This document shows positions 1 through 6,586 of a stretch of DNA of 13,626 bases, one piece after another; positions within the stretch are counted from its first letter, which is position 1; each line of letters opens with the position of its first letter. The stretch is taken from NCBI GenBank assembly GCA_028696375.1, contig JAQVHD010000013.1, positions 1-13,626 of the forward strand, read 5' to 3'. The notes below the pieces were generated by a model. That model did not search any database. It was not told where the DNA came from and saw only the letters and a list, made by a program, of their open reading frames with translations. The DNA is from Minisyncoccota bacterium (lineage in GTDB: Bacteria; Patescibacteriota; Minisyncoccia; UBA6257; JAAZHW01). The position numbers and the translations under genes are program-made.

Positions 1-689
1 TTTTTAGAAAAACGATAAGTAATCAAAGTACTAATGGCTTTAAATCCATCTTTTATTTTTATCTTTTTGCCTTCTTTAAAACTGCGGGGATAATAATTGA
101 TTGGCACTTCTTTAATAGCAATCCCCTTTCTTAATATTTTAACTGTTACTTCTTCGCAAAATTCAAAGCCATCTTTTTCCAGATTTATATTTTTTATGAT
201 GCCTGAATCAAACAGTTTGTAACCCGTGTTGATGTCGGTTAAATGCGAACCAAATAATAAATTGCAAACGGCTGTAATCAAACGGCCGCCCAAAGAATAA
301 AAGAAGTAACCCCGCTCGGTTTTTTTATCTAAATTACGCGAGCCATAAACAACCGGATTTCCTTTTTCAAATTCAGCAAGAAGTTTTTGATAATCAAATG
401 GATCGTATTCAAGATCAGCATCTTGAATGATAATGGCCTCACCCGTAGCATATTTTAAAGCCGTGCGAATGGCTTTGCCTTTGCCAAAATTTTTGGTATG
501 TTTCACGTAAATAAAAGACTGCCCTTGCTTTAATTTGTCTAAAATATCGGCTGTTCCGTCAGTCGAGCCATCATCAACCACAATTACTTCTTTTGTCCAA
601 TCAAGCGGCACTACTTCAATAAATCTCAGAATTTTTTGAATGGTTTCTGCTTCATTAAAAACAGGGATGATAATACTAAGTTTTTTCAT
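1..689 (-). CDS. Glycosyltransferase family 2, DPM1/GtrB-like polyprenyl-phosphate sugar synthase (3' end outside window)
   Basis: Likely transfers a sugar from a nucleotide donor to a polyprenyl phosphate at the cytoplasmic face of the membrane. Translating the minus strand from ATG at 689 gives 229 codons with no stop before the window edge. Seen: an N-terminal GT-A start (IIPVFNEAETI, residues 7-17), the nucleotide-binding VVDDGSTDGT (37-46), a DxD-type metal site QDADLEYDP (89-97), TDINTGYKLF (151-160), and the late motif EVPINYYPRSFKEGKKI (194-210) typical of dolichyl-phosphate-mannose-synthase-like GT2 enzymes. The visible part ends in TLITYRF, where short members usually end, so only a few residues may be missing and no C-terminal membrane helices are seen. 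The sugar cannot be told. The upstream minus-strand gene is a TMTC-like transferase that could use its product, but 351 bases of repeats separate them, so co-transcription is uncertain. No Shine-Dalgarno is visible before the start. Confidence 0.9.
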   Translation of the reverse strand, partial: MKKLSIIIPVFNEAETIQKILRFIEVVPLDWTKEVIVVDDGSTDGTADILDKLKQGQSFIYVKHTKNFGKGKAIRTALKYATGEAIIIQDADLEYDPFDYQKLLAEFEKGNPVVYGSRNLDKKTERGYFFYSLGGRLITAVCNLLFGSHLTDINTGYKLFDSGIIKNINLEKDGFEFCEEVTVKILRKGIAIKEVPINYYPRSFKEGKKIKIKDGFKAISTLITYRFSK

Positions 690-750
690 TGAATTAGTTT
701 GTTTTGAATATTAGAGATTGGTTTAAAATGATGGCTGATTATTTTGACAT

Positions 751-781
751 GGAATTCTTCGCTGATGCTCAGAATGACGAT
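751..781. repeat. Decayed copy of the dispersed repeat
   Basis: The stretch resembles the two exact 31-bp copies at 958-988 and 1002-1032 but carries extra bases (TTCGCTGATGCTCAGAATGAC instead of TTCGCTTCGCTCAGAATGAC). The downstream flank ACGATAAA is shared with the copy that ends at 1032, so duplication may have included flanking DNA. A second decayed piece of the opposite orientation seems to begin at 846 (GTCATCCTAAGG). Confidence 0.5.
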
Positions 782-786
782 AAAAA

Positions 787-814
787 AGTCAAAACTCAAA
801 AGTCAAAACTCAAA
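787..814. repeat. 14-bp tandem repeat, two exact copies
   Basis: AGTCAAAACTCAAA occurs at 787-800 and again at 801-814, followed by a looser continuation (ACCACAACTCAAAACC) to about 830. It is low-complexity intergenic DNA in the 351-base gap between the GT2 and TMTC-like genes. No protein or RNA gene is supported here. Confidence 0.7.
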
Positions 815-874
815 ACCACAACTCAAAACCTTAAAACTATCTTTTTGTCATCCTAAGGGCGCAGCTCTCTTGTT

Positions 875-952
875 GTCATCCTGAACGAAGTGAAGGATCT
901 TATGCCAACTCTTTTTCTTGTCATCCTGAACGAAGTGAAGGATCTCATGCCA
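875..952. repeat. Dispersed repeat, two direct copies (875-907 and 920-952)
   Basis: Two 33-bp copies differ at one base and begin GTCATCCTGAACGAAGTGAA; they lie 45 bases apart. The reverse complement closely matches the repeat at 958-988 and 1002-1032, so the four units form a head-to-head palindromic cluster. One pairing, 920-944 with 964-988, would give a 25-bp imperfect hairpin with a 19-base loop. Similar GTCATCCTGA-type elements are scattered between genes in many bacteria (recollection, not searched). The cluster lies just beyond the stop of the TMTC-like gene, so it forms that gene's 3' flank and might end or protect its transcript. Confidence 0.85.
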
Positions 953-957
953 GTTAT

Positions 958-1032
958 CCGAGGGATTCTTCGCTTCGCTCAGAATGACAATTTCTTTGCA
1001 ACCGAGGGATTCTTCGCTTCGCTCAGAATGAC
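958..1032. repeat. Dispersed repeat, two exact 31-bp inverted copies (958-988 and 1002-1032)
   Basis: Two identical 31-bp copies beginning CCGAGGGATTCTTCGCTTCG lie 44 bases apart. They are in the opposite orientation to the copies at 875-907 and 920-952, with only four differences over the 25-base paired core. The last copy ends 8 bases from the stop of the TMTC-like gene. Units are 38-45 bases apart in mixed orientation with no unique spacer set, so this is not a CRISPR array. Confidence 0.85.
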
Positions 1033-1040
1033 GATAAATA

Positions 1041-2714
1041 TTATTCTTGAATTTTTAATTGTAATTTTTGCGCTTCTAATAAATATTTTTGGGCATTGGC
1101 AAAATCTTGTTCATTTTCGTAAATGTTAGAAAGCAGGTACAAAACATCAGCGCGGGGCCCATTAAGATCTATGTAATTTTGCAGAATGTTTTTGGCTGCC
1201 ACGGAATTATTTGTACTCAAATAAATTTTGGCCAAAGAAAGATAGGAATAATAAAAAGACTGGTCGCGTTTAATGGCTTCAAGAAAATATTTTTCCGCGT
1301 CATCCAACCGATTTAATTTAAAATAGAGGTTCCCTAAATTATGATAAGCAATCGGGTTGGCAGGATCAATACTCGTGGCGGTTTGATAAGCCCTTTGCGC
1401 CAAAAGATATTGACCATTATCATCATACGCCATTCCCAAATTATTCCAGACGCGGTAACTATCAGGCGCATATTGCAAGGTTTGATTATAAAAAGTGATG
1501 GGGTCGCGCCAATCGGCATTTCTTAAAATTGTGCGCCAAGAAAAGAAAATAACTAAAGCAATCACGACAACAAGCAATAATTTTTCCAATTGATACTGAA
1601 CTATTGGCTTTTCCATTAAATAATAGGCAGTGATAAAAATTCCGATAAGGGGCAGGTAAAGCCAATGTTCATAAATTAAGCCGCTAATGGGCACAAAAAT
1701 ATTAGAGACAGGAAGCAATCCGACAAAAAACCAGAGCATTCCAAAGGCGATTTCTTGACGCTGACGAAAGAATCTCACAATCAGAAAAAGAGAGATAAGC
1801 GCAATAGCAATTCCGGCCAAAACCAAAGGATCGGCCAGAGAAGTTGGAATTTCAATGGTGCGCTCCATGTGGAGTGAAACGGGATAAAAAATTAAACCCA
1901 GATAAATCGGCAGTGTTTTTAAAAAGGTTAAAATTCGAATATCCAGACGCGAAGTAAATAAATTTTCTTCGTTGTAGAGATTGAGCGTGTTTTGAAAGTT
2001 TAAAACCGTCAAACGCAAAATAATATAGATGGCGGCAAGAAGAATAAATGGTCCGTATTTTTTTATAATCTCCGCCAAAGAAAAACGCTCTCCTCTTTTA
2101 TAAAGCCATTCCACCAGAAACATTAAAATCGGCATAATGATGGCTGTTTCCTTACTCATTAAGGCCAAAATATAGCAAGGGAGAGTCAGCCAATAAAAAA
2201 CTTTTTTATTTTTTTGAAGAAATTGGAGATAGGAAAAGATACCGAGAAAAATGAAAAAAACAGAAAGCGGATCAGCGAGACCCGAAACATAAGTGACGGC
2301 TTCAGTTTGCAATGGGTGAACAAGAAAAATTAAAGCGAGGAAAAAGGCCGGCCATTTTTTCTTTAGGCAGATTTTAAAAATAAGAAAAAGAAGAATGGCA
2401 TTAAGAATGTGAAAGGCTGTATTGACCAGATGATAACCCAAAACATTATTTTGCCAGAGATGCCACTCAAGCGAAAAAACAGTTAAAAGCATGGGCCGCC
2501 AATAATTGCTAATTAGACCGGCCCCGGCAATTAAATTTTCGGTGAAAAATTTCGGCCAATAGTGCCAATCTTTAATGTAGACATTATTTAAAATGCCATC
2601 ATTATCATCCCAGAACATTTGATTGCCGAAACTATTAGAATAAATAAGCAGGCCAGCGGCTAAAAGAAGAATAATCGGAAAAATGTTATGAAGCGTTTGA
2701 GATTTGGTACCCAT
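1041..2714 (-). CDS. TMTC/PMT-like membrane glycosyltransferase with C-terminal TPR repeats
   Basis: Probable GT-C type enzyme that transfers a sugar from a lipid carrier at the outer face of the membrane. The 557-residue protein has a first hydrophobic segment (11-25), then the loop FWDDNDG (34-40) where GT-C enzymes keep a catalytic acidic residue, and HPLQTEAVTYVSGLADPLS (133-151), a pattern of the DUF1736/TMTC-like family. Many further hydrophobic segments extend to about residue 395. The C-terminus (about 410-555) contains four TPR units, e.g. VWNNLGMAYDDNGQYLLAQR and AYHNLGNLYFKLNRLDDAEK. This layout is that of eukaryotic TMTC O-mannosyltransferases and related bacterial proteins. ATG at 2714 is preferred over GTG at 2717 because a -10 box (2722-2727) leaves room for a leaderless mRNA starting about there. 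The GT2 gene downstream could supply its lipid-linked donor. Acceptor and sugar are unknown. Confidence 0.85.
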   Translation of the reverse strand: MGTKSQTLHNIFPIILLLAAGLLIYSNSFGNQMFWDDNDGILNNVYIKDWHYWPKFFTENLIAGAGLISNYWRPMLLTVFSLEWHLWQNNVLGYHLVNTAFHILNAILLFLIFKICLKKKWPAFFLALIFLVHPLQTEAVTYVSGLADPLSVFFIFLGIFSYLQFLQKNKKVFYWLTLPCYILALMSKETAIIMPILMFLVEWLYKRGERFSLAEIIKKYGPFILLAAIYIILRLTVLNFQNTLNLYNEENLFTSRLDIRILTFLKTLPIYLGLIFYPVSLHMERTIEIPTSLADPLVLAGIAIALISLFLIVRFFRQRQEIAFGMLWFFVGLLPVSNIFVPISGLIYEHWLYLPLIGIFITAYYLMEKPIVQYQLEKLLLVVVIALVIFFSWRTILRNADWRDPITFYNQTLQYAPDSYRVWNNLGMAYDDNGQYLLAQRAYQTATSIDPANPIAYHNLGNLYFKLNRLDDAEKYFLEAIKRDQSFYYSYLSLAKIYLSTNNSVAAKNILQNYIDLNGPRADVLYLLSNIYENEQDFANAQKYLLEAQKLQLKIQE

Positions 2715-2721
2715 CACAATT

Positions 2722-2750
2722 ATTTTATCAGACTTTTATTCTTTTCGAAA
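2722..2750 (-). promoter_or_regulatory. Predicted promoter of the TMTC-like gene
   Basis: On the minus strand, TAAAAT (2727-2722) lies 7 bases before ATG 2714. A poor -35 (TTTCGA, 2750-2745) is 17 bases upstream. Transcription would begin at or next to the start codon, which fits the absence of a Shine-Dalgarno. The -35 is weak, so confidence is modest. Confidence 0.4.
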
Positions 2751-2773
2751 TGGATATATAATTAATATATAAT
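2744..2773 (+). promoter_or_regulatory. Predicted promoter of the unknown gene/AmmeMemoRadiSam operon
   Basis: Two perfect TATAAT boxes occur at 2757-2762 and 2768-2773 on the plus strand, in very AT-rich DNA. The second ends 8 bases before ATG 2782, so its transcript would be leaderless. A weak -35-like TTCGAA (2744-2749) precedes the second box by 18 bases. The same 65-base gap also holds the divergent promoter of the minus-strand gene. Confidence 0.45.
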
Positions 2774-2781
2774 ATATTTGT

Positions 2782-3570
2782 ATGAAAAATTTAAATAATA
2801 TCCCTCAATCAGAAAATAGTCGAGAAAAAATCGGATTAGAAAATATTGAAGCAACTCTCAAAGAAAATGCCGCCGAGTTAAGAAAGATGGGCATTCCTGT
2901 TGATGATGAAAGCCGGTTGCAAATCGAAGGATTTAAAAACTATCCGAAAGAAATGCTCATTAAAGACAAAATCGCTGAGGATCGTTTTAAAGAACGCTTT
3001 GGTTTTGAACATCGATCCGAACAAGTGGGCGAACAATTTGAGAAATTAAAAACTGCCCTTTTGCAAAAATCATTAAAGAAAAAATTCGTTGTTTGCCGAA
3101 CAGCTTTTTTTGATGATGTTGTCAATGGCGTGGATAATATTATTTTAGACAGACAAAGCGGCAATATCGTGTGTGCTTTGGATGAGGTTTGCGATGTTCA
3201 CAGTAAAAGATATGAAGAAAAAAGGGCAAAGGTGTTAGAAATTAATCGCATTGGAGGGGCTAAAATTAATTATGGCATCGAGTTGGAGCCTAAGACACAT
3301 AAAATCAAGTTATCCCCTATTTCCGAAATACCTCTTTTCTTTTTGGGTTTAAATGATCAAAATGTGAAAAAAATTGTTAAGCAGTTTGAAAAAGATAAAA
3401 CCTCTGAAATGGAGAAAAATATTATTAGATTTTTTGCAGAATCAATGAAGCAGCAAGCAGAACTATTTTTAAATGTTTGCCCCAAAAACACTGCTTTTAC
3501 TCAAAGATTACGCGACTTTCAAAAAACTTTGACTGAGTTTAATCAAATTAAAGATGAAGAAACTCTATAA
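2782..3570 (+). CDS. Unrecognised 262-residue protein heading the AmmeMemoRadiSam operon
   Basis: I do not recognise a named family. The protein is soluble, with no signal peptide or membrane segment. Residues 1-100 are charged and likely helical. The central part looks like the most constrained: CRTAFFDDVVNGVDNIILD (105-123) then SGNIVCALDEV (126-136), a strand-turn-strand pattern with acidic residues D111, D112, D118, D123, D134 and E135. It is somewhat like the core of PD-(D/E)XK nuclease folds, but no clear E-x-K pair is visible, so that is only a guess. The C-terminus (190-255) is again helical. It is the first gene of the operon, behind a leaderless-type promoter, and its last 17 bases overlap the radical SAM gene, so translation of the two is likely coupled. 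It may work with the AmmeMemoRadiSam proteins or merely share their transcript. Confidence 0.8.
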   Translation: MKNLNNIPQSENSREKIGLENIEATLKENAAELRKMGIPVDDESRLQIEGFKNYPKEMLIKDKIAEDRFKERFGFEHRSEQVGEQFEKLKTALLQKSLKKKFVVCRTAFFDDVVNGVDNIILDRQSGNIVCALDEVCDVHSKRYEEKRAKVLEINRIGGAKINYGIELEPKTHKIKLSPISEIPLFFLGLNDQNVKKIVKQFEKDKTSEMEKNIIRFFAESMKQQAELFLNVCPKNTAFTQRLRDFQKTLTEFNQIKDEETL

Positions 3571-4582
3571 AAACATAGAGGGCGGCAACGAGATTCAATG
3601 TTTGGCGTGCAATCATTATTGCCGCATTAAACCCAATCAAGTGGGTGTTTGTAGTGTTCGCAAAAATGCGAATGGTGAATTAAAGTTATTAGTAGAAAAT
3701 CGGCCGGTAGCAATTAATATAGATCCCATTGAGAAAAAGCCACTTTTTCATTTCTTGCCCGGCACAGAAATTTTTTCTTTTGGCACTTTTGGCTGTAATT
3801 TTCGCTGTTTGTTTTGTCAAAATTGGGATATCAGTCAATTTCCCAAAGGCAATAAAAGTTTTGAAGAATATTTAGAACAAACAACTGAAATTTGGCCGCC
3901 AGAAAAAATTGTGGATTATTGCGTAGCAAATAAAATTCCGGCGATTGCTTACACTTATAATGAGCCGGCGATTTTTGTTGAATATTGCTATGAAACAATG
4001 GTCTTGGCACATCAGCATCAGATCAAAAATGTTTTTGTTTCTAATGGCTATGAGTCGCGCGAAACGATCGAACTTGTTGCGCCCTATTTAGATGCCATCA
4101 ATATTGATTTAAAATCAATGCAGGAAAAATTCTATCAAAGAATTTGCGGTGCGCGTTTAGAGCCTGTATTGAAAAATATCCGAACTTTTTATGAGAAGGG
4201 CGTTTGGGTAGAACTAACAACACTCATTATTCCCAATGAAAATGACAGCGAACAGGAACTAAAACAAATCGCGCAATTTATTGCGGAAATAGATAAAAAT
4301 ATTCCTTGGCATATTTCCCGCTTCTTTCCTTCTTATCAAATGGAGAATTATCCAATGACGCCGCTTGATACTTTAAAGAGAGCTTATGAAATTGGGCAGA
4401 AAAGTGGTCTTCAGTTTGTTTACGCGGGCAATATTATTGAAGAATCTTTGGAAAATACTTATTGCCCGAAATGCAAGGCTTTATTAATTGAACGCCAAGG
4501 TTATAATGTAAAAATAAAAGACTCTTTTCGAAATGGTCGGTGTTTAAAGTGCAATACTGATATTAAAGGTATTTGGCAATAA
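3554..4582 (+). CDS. amrS: AmmeMemoRadiSam system radical SAM enzyme
   Basis: Radical SAM enzyme of the AmmeMemoRadiSam trio. In older annotation it is called a PflA-like activating enzyme. The 342-residue protein has an N-terminal cysteine cluster (C16, C19, C23, C33; CLACNHYCRI), then GTFGCNFRCLFCQNW with the CX3CX2C site C81, C85, C88 that binds the 4Fe-4S cluster and SAM. Next come YTYNEPAIF (about 136-144) and DAINIDLKSM (about 178-187), as expected for the barrel. The C-terminus has a CxxC...CxxC ribbon (C304, C307, C330, C333) that probably binds zinc. Length agrees with the family. ATG 3554 lies inside the end of the previous gene. The stop is followed after 2 bases by the Memo-like gene, which in turn overlaps the AMMECR1-like gene. 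The physiological substrate of this system is not settled to my knowledge. Family assignment is firm; function is open. Confidence 0.93.
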   Translation: MKKLYKNIEGGNEIQCLACNHYCRIKPNQVGVCSVRKNANGELKLLVENRPVAINIDPIEKKPLFHFLPGTEIFSFGTFGCNFRCLFCQNWDISQFPKGNKSFEEYLEQTTEIWPPEKIVDYCVANKIPAIAYTYNEPAIFVEYCYETMVLAHQHQIKNVFVSNGYESRETIELVAPYLDAINIDLKSMQEKFYQRICGARLEPVLKNIRTFYEKGVWVELTTLIIPNENDSEQELKQIAQFIAEIDKNIPWHISRFFPSYQMENYPMTPLDTLKRAYEIGQKSGLQFVYAGNIIEESLENTYCPKCKALLIERQGYNVKIKDSFRNGRCLKCNTDIKGIWQ

Positions 4583-4584
4583 TT

Positions 4585-5361
4585 ATGGCTGTTCGATTAG
4601 CAGCGGTTGCTGGACAATTCTATCCCGAAGATCCCCGCGAACTGAAGGAAACAATTCAGGAATTTTTTGAGCAACAGCCCAAGGATTTATTTATCCCGAA
4701 AAAAATTAAAGCGCTCATTGTCCCCCACGCGGGCTATATTTACTCTGGACCTGTAGCAGCTGCTGCTTATCAAGCGCTCCGCTTATCCCAATTTCAACCA
4801 AAAAATATTATCCTGATTGGGCCATCTCATCACTTCTCTATTTCTGATTTTGTCACTTCCTCAGTAGAGCAATGGTCAACGCCCTTAGGAAAAGTGCCCG
4901 TTGCAAAAATTAATCAAAATGAATGGTCAGTTTATGATTTGGCTTTTGTTCCGGAACACAGCCTTGAAGTGCAACTGCCATTTTTACAAAGCATCCTTTC
5001 CGATTTTCAAATTTTGCCTATTCTAATTAATAATATTGAACGGAGTAAGGACTTGGCCGAAAAAATCAAACCGCTACTTGATGAAAAAACTTTGATTATT
5101 GCTAGTTCAGATTTAAGTCATTATAATCCTTTGGAGGTGGCCGAAAAAATAGATGCACAAACTCAAAAAATCATTCTTCAATTAAAAACAGAAGAAGCAG
5201 AAAATATTGATGCCTGCGGAGCGGCAGGAATTCTCACGTTGATGCACTTAGCCAAAGATCTTCATTGGGAAAGAAAATTACTTTCCTACGCTACTTCTTA
5301 TAATACCAGTGGCGAAAGAAGTGAGGTTGTCGGCTATGGAAGCTTTGTTTTTTATGAATAA
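4585..5361 (+). CDS. amrB: AmmeMemoRadiSam system protein B (Memo-like)
   Basis: Memo family protein, related in fold to class III extradiol dioxygenases. ATG 4585 gives 258 residues and the standard family opening MAVRLAAVAGQFYP. An in-frame TTG at 4573 would add four residues but overlaps the amrS stop and is less likely. Motifs seen: VPHAGYIYSGP with H48, GPSHH with H82/H83, PEHSLEVQLPFLQ with H125, SSDLSHY with D176 and H179, DACGAAG with C211, and the terminal VVGYGSFVFYE. The H48, H82 (or H83) and C211 positions correspond to the metal-binding set of human Memo1. It sits 2 bases after the radical SAM gene and overlaps the AMMECR1-like gene by 8 bases, so the three are surely co-expressed. 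The protein should be cytoplasmic. Reaction unknown; family firm. Confidence 0.93.
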   Translation: MAVRLAAVAGQFYPEDPRELKETIQEFFEQQPKDLFIPKKIKALIVPHAGYIYSGPVAAAAYQALRLSQFQPKNIILIGPSHHFSISDFVTSSVEQWSTPLGKVPVAKINQNEWSVYDLAFVPEHSLEVQLPFLQSILSDFQILPILINNIERSKDLAEKIKPLLDEKTLIIASSDLSHYNPLEVAEKIDAQTQKIILQLKTEEAENIDACGAAGILTLMHLAKDLHWERKLLSYATSYNTSGERSEVVGYGSFVFYE

Positions 5362-5935
5362 TGTTTCTTTAACAGAAAAAGATGAAAAATTTCTTTTGTC
5401 ATTGGCGCGAAAAAGCATCGAGCATTTTTTGAAATATCGCGAAGTTTTAAATGTAGCTGAGGAAGAATTAAAAGAATATTCGCCTGCCATAAAAGAAAAA
5501 AGTGCTTGCTTTGTTACCTTGACTATCAATGATGAGCTTCGCGGTTGCATTGGCTGTTTTGAAACTGATAAATCGCTTTATCAAACAGTAATAGAAATGG
5601 CTATAAGCGCTGCTTTCTTTGATTATCGATTTTTGCCCTTATCCGAAAAAGATTTAGAGGAAGTAAAAATTGAAATCTCCATTTTAACTCCGCCGCGGGA
5701 GTTGAAGTACGACAATCCGGAAGATTTATTAAAAAAATTAAAACCCCTTAAGCATGGTGTTATTATAAAAAAGGACGGATACCAAGCAACTTATTTGCCT
5801 CAGGTTTGGGAACAAATTCCCGGCAAAGAAGAATTCCTTAATTCTCTTTGTTTGAAAGCCGGCTTGCCATTTGACTGCTGGAAAAAAGAAAAGTTAGAAG
5901 TTAAAATATATGAAGTCGAAAGTTTTGAGGAATAA
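5354..5935 (+). CDS. amrA: AmmeMemoRadiSam system protein A (AMMECR1-like)
   Basis: AMMECR1 domain protein, third member of the trio. From ATG 5354 it has 193 residues. Starts further upstream in frame (ATG 5336, GTG 5309) would reach deeper into the Memo-like gene and add sequence not usual for the family; 5354 overlaps it by just 8 bases. Motifs seen: LLSLARKSIEHFL (14-26), SACFVTLTINDELRGCIGCFE (50-70) with the invariant LRGCIG core at 62-67, SAAFFDYRFLPL (85-96) and KIEISILTPP (105-114). The single domain fills the protein. Human AMMECR1 belongs to the same family; its biochemical role is not established, and the bacterial role is inferred only from the constant pairing with the Memo and radical SAM genes. 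The next gene follows after 8 bases. Confidence 0.92.
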   Translation: MNNVSLTEKDEKFLLSLARKSIEHFLKYREVLNVAEEELKEYSPAIKEKSACFVTLTINDELRGCIGCFETDKSLYQTVIEMAISAAFFDYRFLPLSEKDLEEVKIEISILTPPRELKYDNPEDLLKKLKPLKHGVIIKKDGYQATYLPQVWEQIPGKEEFLNSLCLKAGLPFDCWKKEKLEVKIYEVESFEE

Positions 5936-5943
5936 TTTTTATT

Positions 5944-6273
5944 ATGGAAACAGTAAGCTTAGATTATTTTAAAAAATTAGATCTTCGCGTTGCAGAAATT
6001 TTGGAAGCCGAAAGAGTGCCCGAAACAGACAAATTATTAAAATTAAAAATCAATCTCGGCGACGAAACGCGAGAAATTGTTTCGGGAATTGGCGCCCAAT
6101 ACAAACCAGAAGATCTTATTGGCAAACAAATTGTTGTCTTGGCCAATTTGGAACCGAAAATTTTCAAAGGGATAGAAAGCCAAGGAATGCTTTTAGCAGC
6201 GGTTAATGAAACTGGGGAAATCGCTCTCCTCAAGCCTAATAAAAAAATGAAGCCTGGAGATCGAGTCCAGTAG
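5944..6273 (+). CDS. Stand-alone tRNA-binding (EMAP-II/MetG C-terminal) domain protein
   Basis: A single OB-fold tRNA-binding domain of 109 residues, the kind found at the C-terminus of methionyl-tRNA synthetase, in EMAP-II/Arc1p and in CsaA. Seen: FKKLDLRVAEILEAERVPET (9-28), DKLLKLKINLG (29-39), VSGIG (46-50) and the signature ANLEPKIFKGIESQGMLLAA (67-86). It may be a detached domain that helps methionyl-tRNA synthetase or another synthetase bind tRNA, or a CsaA-like protein. The MetG catalytic part is not in this window. It follows amrA by 8 bases and is probably the last gene of that operon. A GAGG (5927-5930) 13 bases before ATG is one of the very few Shine-Dalgarno-like sites in the window. 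No terminator is visible after it; the next promoter begins 4 bases past its stop. Confidence 0.88.
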   Translation: METVSLDYFKKLDLRVAEILEAERVPETDKLLKLKINLGDETREIVSGIGAQYKPEDLIGKQIVVLANLEPKIFKGIESQGMLLAAVNETGEIALLKPNKKMKPGDRVQ

Positions 6274-6277
6274 CCTC

Positions 6278-6305
6278 TTGACTTTACTAATAGAAACAAT
6301 ATAAT
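6278..6305 (+). promoter_or_regulatory. Strong sigma-70-type promoter for the acidic small protein
   Basis: TTGACT (6278-6283), a 16-base spacer, and a perfect TATAAT (6300-6305). This is the best consensus match in the window. The start would be about 6312, giving a leader of roughly 56 bases before ATG 6368. AAAAGG (6343-6348) in that leader is 19 bases from the ATG, too far for a normal Shine-Dalgarno. The hexamers and spacer closely resemble the rpsT promoter (11863-11890). Confidence 0.75.
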
Positions 6306-6367
6306 TTTTATTCGAAACATCGCATCGTATATTTTTCTAAATAAAAGGTCGTTTTTAACACTATCCT

Positions 6368-6577
6368 ATGAGTTTGATTGCTCTTGAAGATTTGAAAATC
6401 TTTAATTTAGCACAAGAAAAAGAGGAAGAAGATGAAGGTTTGGAAGAAATAGAAGAAGAAGTGAAAGAGAGCGCGGAAAATGAAGACGAAGATTTGGATG
6501 ACTTTGACGAAGATGATGTTGATAAAGATTTATTTAACGATGAAGATTTAGAAGAGGAGGACGAAGAAGAATTATAA
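6368..6577 (+). CDS. Highly acidic 69-residue protein
   Basis: Not recognised. A short N-terminal head (MSLIALEDLKIFNLAQ) is followed by a tail made almost wholly of acidic residues: 37 of 69 residues are D or E, against 4 K and no R. The tail is low-complexity and probably disordered. It has its own strong promoter and a textbook terminator 9 bases past its stop, so it is a monocistronic, probably well-expressed gene. The composition resembles the acidic C-terminal tail of the RNA polymerase delta subunit and other nucleic-acid mimics, but the folded HARE domain of delta is absent, so this is only an analogy. The GAA/GAT-rich reading frame with both control signals in place argues for a true gene rather than chance. 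Confidence 0.65.
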   Translation: MSLIALEDLKIFNLAQEKEEEDEGLEEIEEEVKESAENEDEDLDDFDEDDVDKDLFNDEDLEEEDEEEL

Positions 6578-6586
6578 TTAAATTTT

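Noticed and set aside
875..1032. CRISPR array
   Set aside because: Units are about 31-33 bases with nearly even spacing, but two orientations are mixed, there are only two copies of each, spacers are short and not unique-looking, and no cas gene is present.
890..1129. 79-residue plus-strand open frame across the repeats
   Set aside because: Its sequence (LNEVKDL, LRFAQNDN) is simply the translation of the dispersed repeats, and its end overlaps the TMTC-like gene on the other strand.
2940..3164. Minus-strand 74-residue open frame within the unknown gene, and similar antisense frames at 5278-5550, 5964-6320, 9850-10228 and 11374-11595
   Set aside because: Each is the shadow of a recognised or clearly coding gene on the opposite strand.
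4573..4584. Upstream TTG start for the Memo-like gene
   Set aside because: It lies within the end of amrS, while ATG 4585 gives the normal family N-terminus.
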